From the NCBI RefSeq assembly GCF_900496995.4, contig NC_044004.1, positions 79,243,538 to 79,307,537 on the forward strand: a stretch of DNA of 64,000 nucleotides, read 5' to 3'. Position numbers and translations under genes: made by a program. The notes beneath the pieces are model-generated. The model saw only the letters and a program-made list of their open reading frames with translations, made no database searches and was not told the DNA's origin. Origin of the DNA: Aquila chrysaetos chrysaetos (taxonomy: Eukaryota > Chordata > Aves > Accipitriformes > Accipitridae). Positions 1 to 12,660 of this stretch are shown here, piece after piece. The first letter of the stretch is position 1. Every line of letters begins with the position of its first letter.

Positions 1-2300
1 TTACTCTGCCTGAAGGCAAAGTCAGAGTGTGCTGGTTTTGTGTCATAGCTTTGTGTGAACTGTTTGCAGAAATTGTTGATTCCTTTCATAATGTAGATAA
101 GTGGCAATATGAAAATAAGCCAAGCTGTTTTCTGCCTGAAATTCTTTGCCTTCAGAATTCAGCATTTTCAAACCCAGCTAGTGGATTACAGCCTCGCAGC
201 TGCCATTAATTTCATCATGAGTTGTGTATCTAATTATTTTAGTCGGGTCTCAAACCTATTTTCCCCAACTTATATGGTCTAGCTAAAGCAATCAGTGTGG
301 ATTTTACAAGAAACAAGCTGAAATGGAGTTTATCACTTTGTCAGTTCAGTCTTAACTCCATGAAAGCCATTGTAAAATTTGATATTTAAGTCTTCGGGTA
401 CAAAATTTGCCCCACTAATTTTTAATACTTGTCTCAAGACATCTAAGTTAGTATCCTACTTGTTCTCAGACATCAACATACTTTCTTTTAAAGTCACTCC
501 ACAGCACAGTTTAATGCTTAAAATGTACTTTTCTTTCCGGTTTTGTTCCCCTTCTGAAAAAAATTACTTGTCATATGTATTAACATACACAAAATTACTG
601 ATTAGCTCTACCTCTTCTGATTAAAAATAACAGTGAGGCTCTTAAGCTGTAAGTAGTACTTCTTTTCCAACAAGTTAGCCACACGTCCAATATTAGCTGT
701 AGAATGTCTAGGTTTTCTATTATCTCACACAATAGAAGAAAGGAGGGGAAAATAATGTAATGTTGATTTTGGAGATGGTGTTGATTTTTAATTAGTAGCA
801 GTTTAAAGTTAAGAGCAGATTATTCTCATATTTTCACAAAATACAAGTACATGTGGGCTAGTGATAAAAGTGAATAATCTATTCCATTGATGAACAGCTG
901 ATCTCTCTTCAGAAGAGAGGACTGAAGCCTGATTTTATGCATCCCCCTCTGACAATTGCATGCATGTAAAGATAAACTTTTGAACTCCAATCCAATGCAT
1001 TTTATCTGGCAGTGGCACAAACTGACAAAATCAGAATACTGTCCAATTCATATATAAGATTTTTCAAAATTACTAGGTAATTGATTTTCCAATCCATTAT
1101 ACAGAAAGATTATGAAGAATCAGATCTAGCACCTTAAAATTAGGGGATGTTGCCCGAGTGATCTGGTTGGTGCCCCTTACAGTTATGCATGAGACATTTT
1201 GATGGCAAAAATGCCTCATTCATAATAAATTCATACATTTTTAAAGGTTTTATAGAGACCTAGTATTTCAGGCAAATTTATACATTAGCTTTAGTTAGGA
1301 GTAATGCTGTAGTTTCTTCTTCATGTCAAATCACATGCAGTTTACATTCCACAAGGTTTCAGCTTTATTTCACAGTTCCCTGCTGTACTTCTTCAGGGAC
1401 TTGCACTAATTTGAAAGATAAGCTTGAACATTGGAGCTTGAATAAAAAAATTAGTTTGGCCAGAGTATGGTAAATATGAGGGCTAGATTTTTTGGTTTGG
1501 ACTTTCAGAGGAACAAGAAACATCACAGAATCTGGCCGGGTAATTAGTGACACGCTAAATACAGCAAATTGTGAAAGCAAGATAGTTTATCTTTGTCATT
1601 GCTAGATGAATGGAAATTGCACGGGAAAGTTTATTTTCCACATAAAGAAGTTTGTTTCCATAGAGAAACTCATATCTAAGTACCACTGTTTGTAAATGTG
1701 TATTTATGTGACAATGCTATATAGTAACTAGTTTCCACTAACTTTCACAGCATGAGCTTGTCATGCCAGGGCCTAAGGCATGCTCAAATGCCCATTGGAA
1801 GTCAATTATATGATTCCCATTTACCTCAGTGGAAGTTGGATTGAGCTGTATAGAAAGTGAAAGTATGGGTCAAATCCACATTTTTTACCTATAAAGAGGG
1901 ACCAAACTCTTACCCTTGGTAACACCTGCCTCACCTGCTCTTTGCTGTATTCAGCTATTCCTGCTGATGCCCAAGGTACCTTACAGATGTAACTGAAGTT
2001 AGAATTTGAGCCCTCTTATGTATTCACACGGCAGACACCCGCATGTGTCTCTTAAAGAATGTAGTGTGAAATGCACTGTATATAGTTTTAATATACATTT
2101 CTATTATAGTTTAATAAAAATCTTAATCACAGTCACTAGCCACTGAGTTTGTGCATTTGTATTCTTTTATCTTTTAAAAATATTTGAACAAATACATAGT
2201 TTCTGGGCACAGTATTTTTGTACTAGGTTAAGGGGGTTACTCTGTATATTATGTTTTGCCTTTGAGCAGTATTAAAGTCTTCTGAATCTTACTTGTTCTT
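1..2300 (+). other. Noncoding; possible distal 3'UTR of the upstream neighbour
   Basis: No reading frame here looks like a protein. In human 4q26 the gene next to FABP2 is PDE5A, transcribed in the same direction as FABP2, so its long 3'UTR would be expected to end at the left side of this window. Poly(A)-signal-like hexamers on the plus strand lie at 2113-2118 (AATAAA), 2271-2276 (ATTAAA, followed by T-rich sequence) and 2478-2483 (AATAAA). No PDE5A coding sequence is visible, so the assignment rests on synteny only. Confidence 0.25.
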
Positions 2301-4233
2301 GCTTGCTTCTGTCCTATGACTGCTTAGTAAAACTAGTTACATTACTTAAGAGAATCATTAGTCCTACTTACTGTACAGCTAATAGAGAATATAGAGTCCA
2401 GTTATTTTCTGTGGTCAAACTGCTGCTTAGTACTTATTTCCTCATTCTTCTCTTTGTACTGTTTTCATGCTTTTTAAAATAAAAAGGATGATGTCAAATT
2501 TTACTGTTTGTTAATTAATATTATTGAGGTTGAATTTTCAACACCTCATTGTTCCCTGATTCAAATCATTGCTTCCGTAAATTTGTATTTTATAATAACT
2601 TCTCGAGGTCCTAGAAATCCTGAAGAGAAAAACTTCACTATTAATATCAAGATACTTATAAGTACAACTGAGATGAGCCAGTGGTAAAGTACCTCTCGTT
2701 TAAAACCAGCAAAAAATAATTCACTGCTACTAACCACTAGAGAGCACTGCAGCTACACTTACTAGGAGCTGTCAGACATCCGTTTATTTATTGGATAAGT
2801 GGAACCGGCCAGTACAACCATTACACAGATCCATCCTCATCCTCTGCCCCCAAGTATCAGTTCCTGGGGTAGCATGTAAGAGAGATGGAAACAGTGAACC
2901 CAGTGACATCAAACAAAACTATGACAAAATTATTTTTGACAAAAGCCTCATCATGTGCTAACTGCTGATCATAGAAGTAATTCCAGACCAATGGGCTTCT
3001 TGGCAATTTCTGTTCTTTGCCTATTAGGTTCTCTGCAGCAACACTTCTGGCTTGACTTTTTTTAGCTCTAGGCAAAACCAAAAAGTATGTACATCCCTGA
3101 CAAACAACAGTCTCATTCAAAAAGTTATGAAGGGCCAGATTTAGTTCAGCACAAAACACAAGCACTGTTTGCTTGAACCAACTGCAACTTAGGAGTGCAA
3201 CTGAACAACTGTCTATGTATATCTACATATATCAGGTAACCATTTGCTGTTGGGACTACAAGCTTTCCAGCCCACTCACCAACCTAGTCATGCTCCTGCT
3301 TAGTCTTCACTGGCCTACTGAATGTTTTAATTCATTTCTGAGAAGTGGCACAGGTTTCAACAGGAATACTGGAATACATTTCTTACCCAGCCCAGAAAAG
3401 AATATAACCTTGAACAAAGGTATTTTTGTTGAAGAGGTGAAAAAGAGTATTACGCTCGGTCTTTCACATCTTGCACAACTACAATACCTTTTCAACAAAT
3501 GGAAAAGACAATAGCTCCTTCCTCCAGCCATATTTTTAGTAACAGTGGTGACAGCTGTTGCTGACATGCATTTCACAGTCCCGTGAAATCTCACCCTTTT
3601 AAGATTTTTTTTGAAATAATTCAAATGTGTGAGTTTGTTACAATAGTAAGCTTTAGGATCTAAATTTATAGAATCTGACAGCCATTGAGTTTTTCAGCCC
3701 TTCTGAGGAGAGTAGCATTTTTTAGCACATGCAGTTGAAAAATACCACAAGTTATAAACACAGTAAATTTTCACTTCAGTATTTACAATTCAGAATTTCT
3801 TGAAATACCTGGCTGCATTATTCCAAAGCTTTTATTTTATTTAACACAGAAATTTATTTTTGCACTTCCTGAGATCGAACTGTTCTCCAAACAGCTGCAT
3901 TATTTTCTATTCTGAATCTACTATCAAATAAAGATAAAATCCTCTTTACTGCTGAAATATGAGGATAATCAATTCAGCCATAGCCTGCTACTGCCCACCC
4001 ACTGGTTCATAGTGGCTGATATGCAGATCTATACTTTACAGGTTTCTTTTGTTTAACATCATCAAAGACCTTTAACAAAAACTAGGAGTAAAATCCATGG
4101 TTAAATCATAGCATTAGTTTACACATGATACATTCATATATAGGCTTTTCTTCAGAATCCTTTTTTGCAGTAGTTAATCAAGTCACTGGCACGTTATTTT
4201 ATTATGTATGTGGCTTTTTAATGGAAGGGAAGT

Positions 4234-4335
4234 TCATTTTACAGATAGGGAGAGGGGTTAATTTGATCAAGGTCACACAGAAAGTCCATTCCTGAGCTGG
4301 AAATAAAACCAGGATCTAGCTATCCATTCTGCTTT
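4234..4335 (-). repeat. MIR / CORE-SINE-like fossil fragment
   Basis: The plus strand carries, in order, ATTTTACAGAT, a GAGAGGGGTTAA block, AAGGTCACACAG, then GAGCTGGAA and ACCAGGATCT. This is the order seen in the reverse complement of MIR-type SINEs (tract after the first monomer: acagatgagg, agaggttaag, aaggtcacacag, agagctggga, acccaggtct). The copy is diverged, as expected for an element predating the bird-mammal split. The comparison is with the consensus from memory. Confidence 0.5.
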
Positions 4336-4467
4336 TACATGAGACATGAAGAAAAGAATGGTTTGTCTTGAAGCCATCTTTTCCTTTTGGATATACAAAT
4401 ATTTAAATATCTGAGCCATATAGAGTGCTCTCTTACTATTGTGCTGAGCTCAGAAGAACTCTGAAGC

Positions 4468-4560
4468 TCCCTATTTTACAGATGAGATTAGATTCAAGTC
4501 ACTAATCCAGATAATCACAATAATCTTTGGTGGAGTTTGGAGCTACATTATAACCAAGAG
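4468..4560 (-). repeat. Second, weaker MIR-like fragment
   Basis: CCCTATTTTACAGATGAG followed by TTCAAGTCACTAATCC and a GGTGGAGTTTGGAGC block keeps the spacing of a MIR reverse complement. It is about 230 bp downstream of the first copy and in the same orientation. The match is weaker and could be chance. Confidence 0.3.
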
Positions 4561-5453
4561 CAAAAGCGTATGATCAGCAAAGAGCTATGCTGAAATGAAC
4601 TAAAAGCCAGTCCAGATTTTGGAGAAACTGAAAACACTGATGCAGACTTTCAATACTGTACATTGTTAGCTCACTGGACTATAACTCAACCCCACCCTTT
4701 GATCACATTTCATATTCTGAACAAAAAGAAACTGCTTCCCTAAATTTGCCTGCTACTAAGTATTTGCCTGGAAAATACAGGAAAAGAGTATTAAGATATA
4801 CATTTAAATACCTTCGATAAGCCTGACACAAAGCCCTGTGGGTCAACAGACATATCAGTCTCTATGTGACAAGTGACAAATGGCACTAATACTCAGAGAT
4901 TCACATAATGTTTACTGGAAAAGCACACCTATTTTTATTGGCAATTGTTCACTGTCACCCACCCTCTTTTCATTGAAACTAGGCTAGATTCTACTATTCT
5001 AGGTCATCCTAGGATTCATTTTAGCATGCAGTAATGGATGAAGTAAATACCAGAGTTGTTACTGCTTTAAGAAAATCCTGCCTTTTGCTTCTAGATTCTT
5101 CTAACCTGGAGGTTATTAGCTCATGCACTTCAGTTATCTCTAGTCATCAACTCTCCAAAACATGCAGCACTTTATGGATCACAGCCATTACACAGAAATT
5201 AAAAAGGAGTGAGTGTATACAGACACTTGAGAGTAAGTTTTAAGATCCACAGTCCACTACTAACTAATCAGAAAAATGGATCTATACTTACCAGAAATTT
5301 CTAAGTAATCTTCAAATGTTGAGTCTTCATGTTGAACAGATTGCATACTACCAGCATCCAGGAGATTCTCCTTGAACCAAAATAAAACCAGAAACTTAGC
5401 AAACAGGCAGCTGGAGTAGGACAAAATCTAGCTCAAGTATGGTCTAATCCTGC

Positions 5454-5489
5454 TGCAATACAACATCCAATTGCAATACAACATCCAAC
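5454..5489. repeat. 18-bp tandem duplication
   Basis: Two adjacent copies of TGCAATACAACATCCAAT (second copy ends in C) followed by a partial third start TGCAA. Short simple tandem duplication, probably replication slippage. Confidence 0.8.
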
Positions 5490-8400
5490 TGCAAAATATA
5501 CTTTGAAATTATTTATCCAAGAGATGGCGTTAGTTAGGCTCCATTGAGCTCCTTCTTGCTAGGCCACCCATAGTTATGCTAAAGTTGGCTTTACTGGCAT
5601 AGAATTATCTATTTACCATATTGACATAAATTTGAGTATTTGTGGTTTAAATGCTTAGCAAAACTTCACAATAAGGGATCCAGGGGCACTTGAATGATTT
5701 AAGCGCCCAACCATCTTTGCAATCCATCTGAAGACACACAGAAGAATCATGCAGTAGAAAACATGCATTAAACACTGCCAAATCAGTTCACAGCTACCTG
5801 ACAGAAACCAGTTAGTCTGCATGGTTTTAACAGGGATTCACCTCTCTCTTAATATATAATATTATATATACTAATATTTACATAAGTGTATTATGTTTAT
5901 GCTGGCACCAAGCCACTATCACTCCATGGTGAAGCTGAGTTCCACTGTCCTAGCTAATTTTAGGCAGAACAACTTGAAGACAAGCCACAAAACAATAAAT
6001 AGGATAGATGAATATAACCCACTGCAAAAGCATTTTTGTCACCCTGATCTTTGGAACTTCATTGTCAATTACCATCATAATACAGCTTGGTACGATTATC
6101 ACAGACTGGCATGATGAGATTGGCATGACCATATAAGTTAATAATTTATTTCCATCCACCTCATTTAAAGATCAAACTTCAAAGGTAGTAAGTTTGTCCA
6201 CCTTCAGTGTTCTGAAGCTGGCACACTGAAGAAAGCCACAAAGCCAAAAATACACACCCTTGGCTTTCACAATTTTCATGCAACCAGCAATACTAAAAAA
6301 TGAGTTTTTCAATGCACCATCTAAGCAAAAATTGTAGCTTTGAAAACCACACAAGGAAGAGGTAGACAGAAAAAGGAAAAAGGTTGTGGAATATTCCAAC
6401 ATTAAAAAAAAAAATCTATAAAACCAATTTTAATTATAATTTTAGAAGGAAACCCAGCTTTTATAGGGATTCAACTCTGAATAAAATGTATATTGTATGA
6501 TTCTAGTACATGTAAGAAAACTGAAGTCAGATTTTAGTGTGTTAGTAGTCCTAAATAACTCACGTAAATTGTGAGAGATTAAAAAGACGGCTGCTTGTTC
6601 TAGCACTGAAATTCCATCAGACCTCAGAGAAGAACAGTTCTTTATGCTGTCAGAGCTACACCAACGTAGAGACACCATGAAATTCATAAATATTGACCAC
6701 CTGTGGAGATACTTAACTGACAGATCTGTGGGGCTGATCTGAACAGGATCCTAAGGATTCATGCCCAGTGAAAAGAAATGTTAAGGAAGGGAAAAATGGG
6801 ACAGAAATGGAGCAACAAGCTTTGACGTGAAATTCAGGACCCAGCTACTCGCTGCTTCCATGGTGAAAAGGTTTCGAGTTGGCTGATTAGCCTGACTTCT
6901 GAGGTAGACCAAAGAATCACAAGGGGGGAAAGGCAAGTTGTGAGATAACTGACTGGAAAAGCACATCTGAGAGATCTTCCCGTTAGTTGAGGACTTGCTC
7001 CATAAGACCCTCCCTCTTTTTTAAGGTTCACAAAAACTGCTGAAGTAAGTTTGATGTAGAAATTCATATTTAACCTGCAGCATGTCACTACTCTGAGTTA
7101 TTTTTTCAGAGGTTAAGAAGATAGGCTGGATTCAAATGAGGACAGTGATCATTAACATCAGTTTTGTTTAAATATATAAACACTAATTCAGATACCTTAG
7201 CGTTTGTTAAATGAAATGTAATCAGCAGGTTCTTGGAGAGAATGCAGAACCCACCTAAAAAGTAGATAAGCTTTCCTGAAATGCTCAAAATAGAAGGTCA
7301 TTTCCTATTTGTTAGTTTTCATGGATGCCCAAAATAATTTGAATAATTCACGTTATTTCAGGCCTCAATTTTCTACTGGATACAACAGAAGTGGTTCAAA
7401 AGTTGCACTACACAACTGTCAGAAAGAACCCTTCTGCAAAGACTGTAAAGAGAGCTAATAATTTTGTTAAGCAACAATAAACTGGATGAACTATAACCAG
7501 ACACCAGGTATTTTTATGTATATATACACTAAATAAGTAATACAGCTTGACAGTGATAACTACAAAGGTCAAGATACACTCCAATGCAATAAAAAGAGAT
7601 AATCTGACTCTAATAGAAACTCATTTTGCCCATTTTCTGAGCTGGCTGAAGGGTAAGATGGGCATCTATGATTAGCACAGCACTGGGCATGGACTATGAC
7701 ACTTTTTGAGACACTGAGTTTGGATTCAGCATCATGCTAACACAACTACTCATCTTCCATGTTATAGTTGGCTGATTTTTTCCCAGTTCCAATTACAGGG
7801 GCTAGCACTTATATATTTCCCTAAGTCAAATGTCTTGCCTGTACCTGACAACGTTCCAGTTCACAGCGACATGCAGTATTTCAATTTTGTCCTTCACAAA
7901 AGATACTAATTCTGGTGATAAAAAACTGCATGAAAATGTGGGAAGAAACTGCATGTAAAAACTACATAATGAGACCTAAATGGTGGTGTTAAGTAGATAT
8001 TGTGAGGCCATTAGGAGTAAACAGCCTTCCATCTGGCAGGCTTCTTTACCCTGCAAGACAGGAATATAAGAGGTGGGAAGAGGAAAGAACAGGTAGCTAG
8101 TACAGGAAGAGCGGCACGCAAATGACAGCAGCTGGAACAGTGGAAGGCAAGAGGACAAGCTGCAGCCTGAAGAGGACCTGTCCACAACCCCAGTCCTTGT
8201 CACTTGCAGGTGAACCTTCCCACACCGAACACGGACATGGCTGTGGGTTCCTGCTCTCTCCCAGCTGCAGCTCACCAGGTAGGTTAGTGCTCCAACATGT
8301 TCAGTGTGACCCCATGCTGGGGGTACTCAGCAATCATTCATTTGGCAAATCAGATTCTTCATATTACCCTCTCTTCCCCACACAGTTTAGGCAAAACCCC

Positions 8401-9783
8401 CAGGTTCGAAACGTCCCCTGTGTACAAGGAGGTGGCTCACTTCAGATGACATGAATTAGGAAACACTCACAAAAGGAGCTCTGTTGGCAGATCTGAGATA
8501 ACCTCTGCAAATTACTGCTGGGAGAGTCTTCTTGAACTGGAATAGCTGTAGTTCACAACTACAACAGACCAGCTTGCACCAAATCCCATCTTTCAGAAGA
8601 CCAAAGGGTCTGGAAAAGTTAATTTTAACTCTAAAGCACGGTCAGCTTCTAGCACCGTGTTTGGCTGCAAGTATGGCACCTTTCCTTACATCACTTGCAA
8701 CAATATGAACCTACGTTCTTTTTTCTTTTCTTTTCATCAAGTGAGAAATACTTGTTGAGCTATTGTTCCAGGCCGCAATCCATAGACGTAGAAGATTATG
8801 ATAACATGAGACACTGTTAAAACTTGGTAAGCAGAGCACAACCCATCACCTGTGTGCTAAGCAAAATCCAATTCAGTGTTCAGGATTTACCTTTACATTT
8901 TGAAGCTAACAGATAGCAAAGCTGGTGCCATCCATGCGAACAGAATAATTATAACCCTAAACTTGGTGAAGACAAAAGCTGGGTCAATAGTTTTGCTCGG
9001 TTTCCAGTAGCACCAATTAGAGGGGAAGGGGAGTGGGAAAGAAGAATCTAAGTCAGGGAAGACTCATGTTCTGCATTATCCTTGAACAGACAAAATCTGG
9101 GACCTATGGAAATCAACCACATCAGATAAATTCACTTAGCTGCACATCTTTTTCTGTCGTAGGAATGGATTAGATGCACATAGCATTCACTGAATGTGTT
9201 ATAATGAAGAAATGTGTAGAAACTGCTCAGAATTTATACTATATATTAAAAAGTGAGCACATGAATACAGAATATCATCCCAATTTTCCTAGCTCAGCAC
9301 TAGACAACAAGCAAGTGGATATTTTTCTGAAACAACCTGCAGACATTCAGTAAACCCTCTGCCCCATGCTTATTATGTTGAGCAGAACAGATTTCTAAAA
9401 AAATTATAATAGACAAAGTAGAGATTTGTGTTTATTTTGTTGGGTAAGTATAATGCCTCCAGTTGCATAAAGACTCTCCCACAAGCATGAAGATACAACA
9501 GAGATAGAAAATGTCAAGAAATTTTCTTAGTCTAATTATTGCTTTCACTAGATAGCTGATTTTTACTACAACTCAAATATGGTGAATAAAATTATTGGAT
9601 TAGCAATTCCTTATTAAGATGAACAATAAAGATACTGTCATGATTTGGGGCAATAAGGGAGAGATTCAGCAAGCAGTGTGGTCACGATGGGAAATTTGAT
9701 TAAACTACAGTAAACTTCTCCTTGAAAAGATCAGTGCATCAGTTGAGCTTTAGTCAGCCACATCATCCTGTAAATTGCTTTCA

Positions 9784-9830
9784 AGATAAGCCAGTACATA
9801 AATTCTCTTTGCAGAGATACGTTACTTCAG
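9784..9830 (+). promoter_or_regulatory. FABP2: FABP2 core promoter (GATA site and TATA-like box)
   Basis: AGATAAG, a perfect WGATAR site, is at 9784-9790 and a TATA-like CATAAATT at 9797-9804. The expected start of transcription is therefore near 9825-9832, giving a 5'UTR of about 25-30 nt before the ATG at 9855. GATA4/HNF factors are known regulators of intestinal FABP genes; that this GATA site is used is inference. There is no CpG island, which fits a tissue-restricted gene. Confidence 0.45.
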
Positions 9831-9854
9831 AACAGTCCTCCTACAGACAGAAAC

Positions 9855-9921
9855 ATGGCATATAATGGTACTTGGAAAATAGACAGAAATGAAAACTATG
9901 AGAAGTTCATGGAGGCGATGG
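9855..9921 (+). CDS. FABP2: FABP2 coding exon 1
   Basis: Encodes residues 1-22 plus the first base of Gly23; ends GATGG followed by the donor GTAAGT. The start context is AAACATGG. Confidence 0.96.
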
Positions 9922-12463
9922 GTAAGTCTTACTTTTCCAATGCCTTCTACAAGAATGACACCACTATGGCTGAATACAAACTCGAGCTGTCTGTGAACTA
10001 CCTTCTGGCTAGCCTGTCCTTTTGCTGTTTGCTGCTCTGCCCTTGCATAGTGTACTGCGTTTATTTTCAAAAGATTCTACTGAGGGGGGAAAAGATACTG
10101 AGAAATGTTCTGATTTTAATTACGTTACATTAATCTTAAGCAACTTAACTCATTTCAGCAGGGGAAAGAATCCCTAAGTCTACATTTGAGGAAAAGGCTC
10201 AGAGAATCTGAATTATAAACTTTAAGCAAAATTCTATAGCAGGAATATTATTTTGATAACATGAAACTAGTTCAAAAGTTACACAAGGAGGAAATTATCA
10301 TTCTTCAATTTTATAGCAACACATGATTCAGGTCATTTTAACATTCTGATACTTTAAGTTTGTATAAACTGTGCATTATATGGATCTAAATACAACCACT
10401 CCAGTTGGATAGTGGTTTGCATTATATCTGTGCTGGTGAATGTGGCCTCAATAAAAAGTGAAGAAGAATAAAAATTCAGGTCAGAATGCTGGAATGAACT
10501 TACTTGACCACATAAAAGTCACTAAAAAGAGACAAATATGATGCTCTAGGGCCTCTTCTTCTGATTGATGGTAATTGATTTTTCTAGGTGTTAACATGAT
10601 GAAAAGAAAGCTAGGAGCCCATGATAATCTGAAGATCACTATTCAGCAAGATGGAAACAAATTTACTATCAAAGAATCAAGCAACTTCCGTACCATAGAT
10701 ATCGAATTCACTCTGGGAGTCAATTTTGAGTACAGTCTGGCTGATGGGACTGAACTTACTGTAAGAGACTTTTTATATAATTATGTATTTATTATATGAT
10801 AGTAACTTCATGAAGTACAGTTTCAAGATGAATGATTTGTTTTCCTAGTTTTTAATTTAAATTTTACTTTTGAAGTATGACTGTTCAGGAATGTTTGCAG
10901 GTTATATACAAAACCACAAGGTAGTCTTAACTGTTAATAGTTCAACACTGTACCATTAAACTCAGAGTTCCATAGAGTGCACAAAAAGCAGAGTATGTAG
11001 CAATTTTCACATGATGAAATCCCGGTAATTGCAATTTTACTTCTTATAATGCTTAAGTACGCCACCTAGAGTGCAGAGTGGGTATTTATAAAAAATGACT
11101 TTTTCTCTGTTGATACAATTAATTAAAATGAGGTGTGCTGAGTACTAAAAAAATCTAGCTTGACTATTATGCAATTAAATAAACTAGTGGTTTTATTAAA
11201 ATTTCATTTTTACAGCCTTTCCATCAATGTCCAAAAAAGTATTATTACTGTTTTAATCTCTTCTCACTTTTAAGCTTTCCTGCAGTCTTTAAATCAGATC
11301 AGTGTCATATCTGTTGCAAAATATTTGGGTGTGGTTTTTTTCCCATTGTAGGGTTCTTGGAACTTGGAAGGAAATAAACTTGTAGGAACGTTTACTAGAA
11401 AAGATAATGGAAAAGTACTCACAGCATACAGAGAAGTCATAGGTGATGAACTTGTTCAGGTGAGTTAAGTAGTCATTACATACAACTTTACAATACAATG
11501 AACGGAAAAAATTCTAAAAGCTGTTCAGAAAGTAGGAAATATTTTCTTCAAGCCAAATAACCTCTTTTATCTTTAGTTAAAATGCTCAAAGGATCTATCA
11601 AAACTTAAAACTTTAAAATAAAACTCGCAATCTGTGATTTTTACGTTTTTCTACCCATGAACTGTATCTTATCAATGCATTCTGAAGCCTGTAAACACAA
11701 GCTGTATACAGAAGATATATACATATATACACACTTTATAGATGTGTTCTGACTGAAGTCCCTTTTCCAAGTGTCTGCCTTGTAAAAGCTTTACCACAGG
11801 AGCTTACTACAGCGTAATGCTGTCAGTGGCTGATAAATGCCCTTTTAAAACAAAGTTTGGGGTTGGGGCAGGGTATGATGGCACAGAGAGGTAAGTTTGA
11901 GACAAAAGGGAAATGCTTCATAGGTCTGCAGTAAAGCCAGAAACTGAACTGAACTGTAACGCTTTAAGATCCTCTCCGCTAGCAGGTCACAAGCTTCTTA
12001 AAAGAATAAATTAAAAAAACACAACCTTATGGACAGGTATGAGATTTGAGATATCAAAAACATGCAGTCCAACCCTTCAGTGTTTCTTCACACTTCTAAT
12101 AAAAGCAGTCACATAGATGAAACTTGTTAAGTAGTGGTATTAGGAATACGGGACTTCAACACTTTGGGTTTTTTCTGAAGCCCCTAAAAGCTGTCCCGTG
12201 GTGGTTCAAATGTTTGCATAGAGAATTTATGCCTATTGACAACAGGTTGCTTTCCTTATGTTCTTTTCCTCAGAGCCTGCACAAGGGCTGGAAGGCCCCA
12301 CAGGGCCACCAGTTACAATTAATTAAATCACTATTGACCATCTCTCAATAGCATGTGTGAAATGAAACTTTGTAATAGCAGCCACTGATTTTTCTTCTTA
12401 ATTTCTTAACAGACCTACAGATATGAAGGAGTTGAAGCCAAGAGAGTCTTCAAAAGGGACTAA
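9855..12463 (+). CDS. FABP2: FABP2, intestinal fatty acid-binding protein (4 exons, complete)
   Basis: Cytosolic lipocalin-superfamily carrier that binds one long-chain fatty acid inside a ten-stranded beta-barrel in enterocytes. Coding exons are 9855-9921, 10588-10760, 11352-11459 and 12413-12463, joined through GT-AG introns; 399 nt give 132 residues, exactly the length of human FABP2, and the four-exon structure is that of the family. Seen in the protein: N-terminal GTWK signature (residues 5-8), KRKLGAHDNLK after the helix-turn-helix, ADGTEL (74-79), W83, and R107 in AYREV, equivalent to the mature Arg106 that binds the carboxylate. The C-terminus ends YEGVEAKRVFKRD. The ATG has A at -3 and G at +4. 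FABP2 rather than FABP1, FABP6 or the heart/adipose types because GVN-KRKL and GDELVQTY-YEGVEAKR are FABP2 hallmarks. No disruption is seen. Confidence 0.97.
10588..10760 (+). CDS. FABP2: FABP2 coding exon 2
   Basis: Acceptor TTTTTCTAG, donor GTAAGA. Encodes the rest of Gly23 through Thr80, including KRKLGAHDNLK and ADGTELT. Residue 55 (mature 54), the human Ala/Thr polymorphic site, is Asn here. Confidence 0.97.
11352..11459 (+). CDS. FABP2: FABP2 coding exon 3
   Basis: Acceptor TTTCCCATTGTAG, donor GTGAGT, phase 0 on both sides. Encodes residues 81-116 (GSWNLEGNK to GDELVQ) with the ligand-binding Arg107. Confidence 0.97.
11872..11985 (-). repeat. MIR-like fossil SINE in FABP2 intron 3
   Basis: GGCACAGAGAGGTAAGT is followed about 40 bases later by GTCTGCAGTAAAGCCAGAAA and CTGAACTGAAC. 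This keeps the order of the amniote MIR reverse complement (ggcacagagaggttaagt ... gtctgtggcagagccagga ... ttgaac). It is diverged and partly deleted in the middle. Confidence 0.4.
12413..12463 (+). CDS. FABP2: FABP2 coding exon 4 with stop
   Basis: Acceptor ATTTCTTAACAG. Encodes residues 117-132 (TYRYEGVEAKRVFKRD) and the TAA stop. Confidence 0.97.
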   Translation, partial: TYRYEGVEAKRVFKRD

Positions 12464-12660
12464 GTACTTCACCCAGAACAGCACTAGAATCGAAAAACAA
12501 TGAAAAAAGATCATTTTTCTACATATCCTCTACTTTTTTTTCCTTCTATCCCCTCACAGCACCTCCTAAGCTGCAATTACTTAGCCCTGTTGAAAACAGA
12601 GGCTAGTTCCTTATGTTTACTGTTTTGCCTTGAATAAATAAAATCCAATTACAATTTGAT
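12464..12660 (+). terminator. FABP2: FABP2 3'UTR and poly(A) signal
   Basis: Overlapping AATAAA hexamers at 12633-12638 and 12637-12642 lie about 170 nt after the stop. This predicts a short 3'UTR with cleavage near 12655-12665, typical for FABP genes. Confidence 0.75.

Larger units (their letters stand above)
2301..9780. other. Intergenic spacer upstream of FABP2
   Basis: AT-rich sequence with no recognisable exon. It holds two MIR-like fossil repeats (near 4.3 and 4.5 kb), a short 18-bp tandem duplication (5454-5489), an AT-only stretch at about 5851-5880, and a less AT-rich patch at 8.1-8.45 kb with some splice-like signals. The open frames in it are short and unremarkable. Confidence 0.6.
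9922..12412 (+). other. FABP2: FABP2 introns 1-3
   Basis: Introns are 9922-10587, 10761-11351 and 11460-12412, all GT-AG. The first two hold only AT-rich sequence. The third holds a MIR-like remnant near 11.9 kb and a short TATACA-rich stretch at about 11719-11738. Confidence 0.85.
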
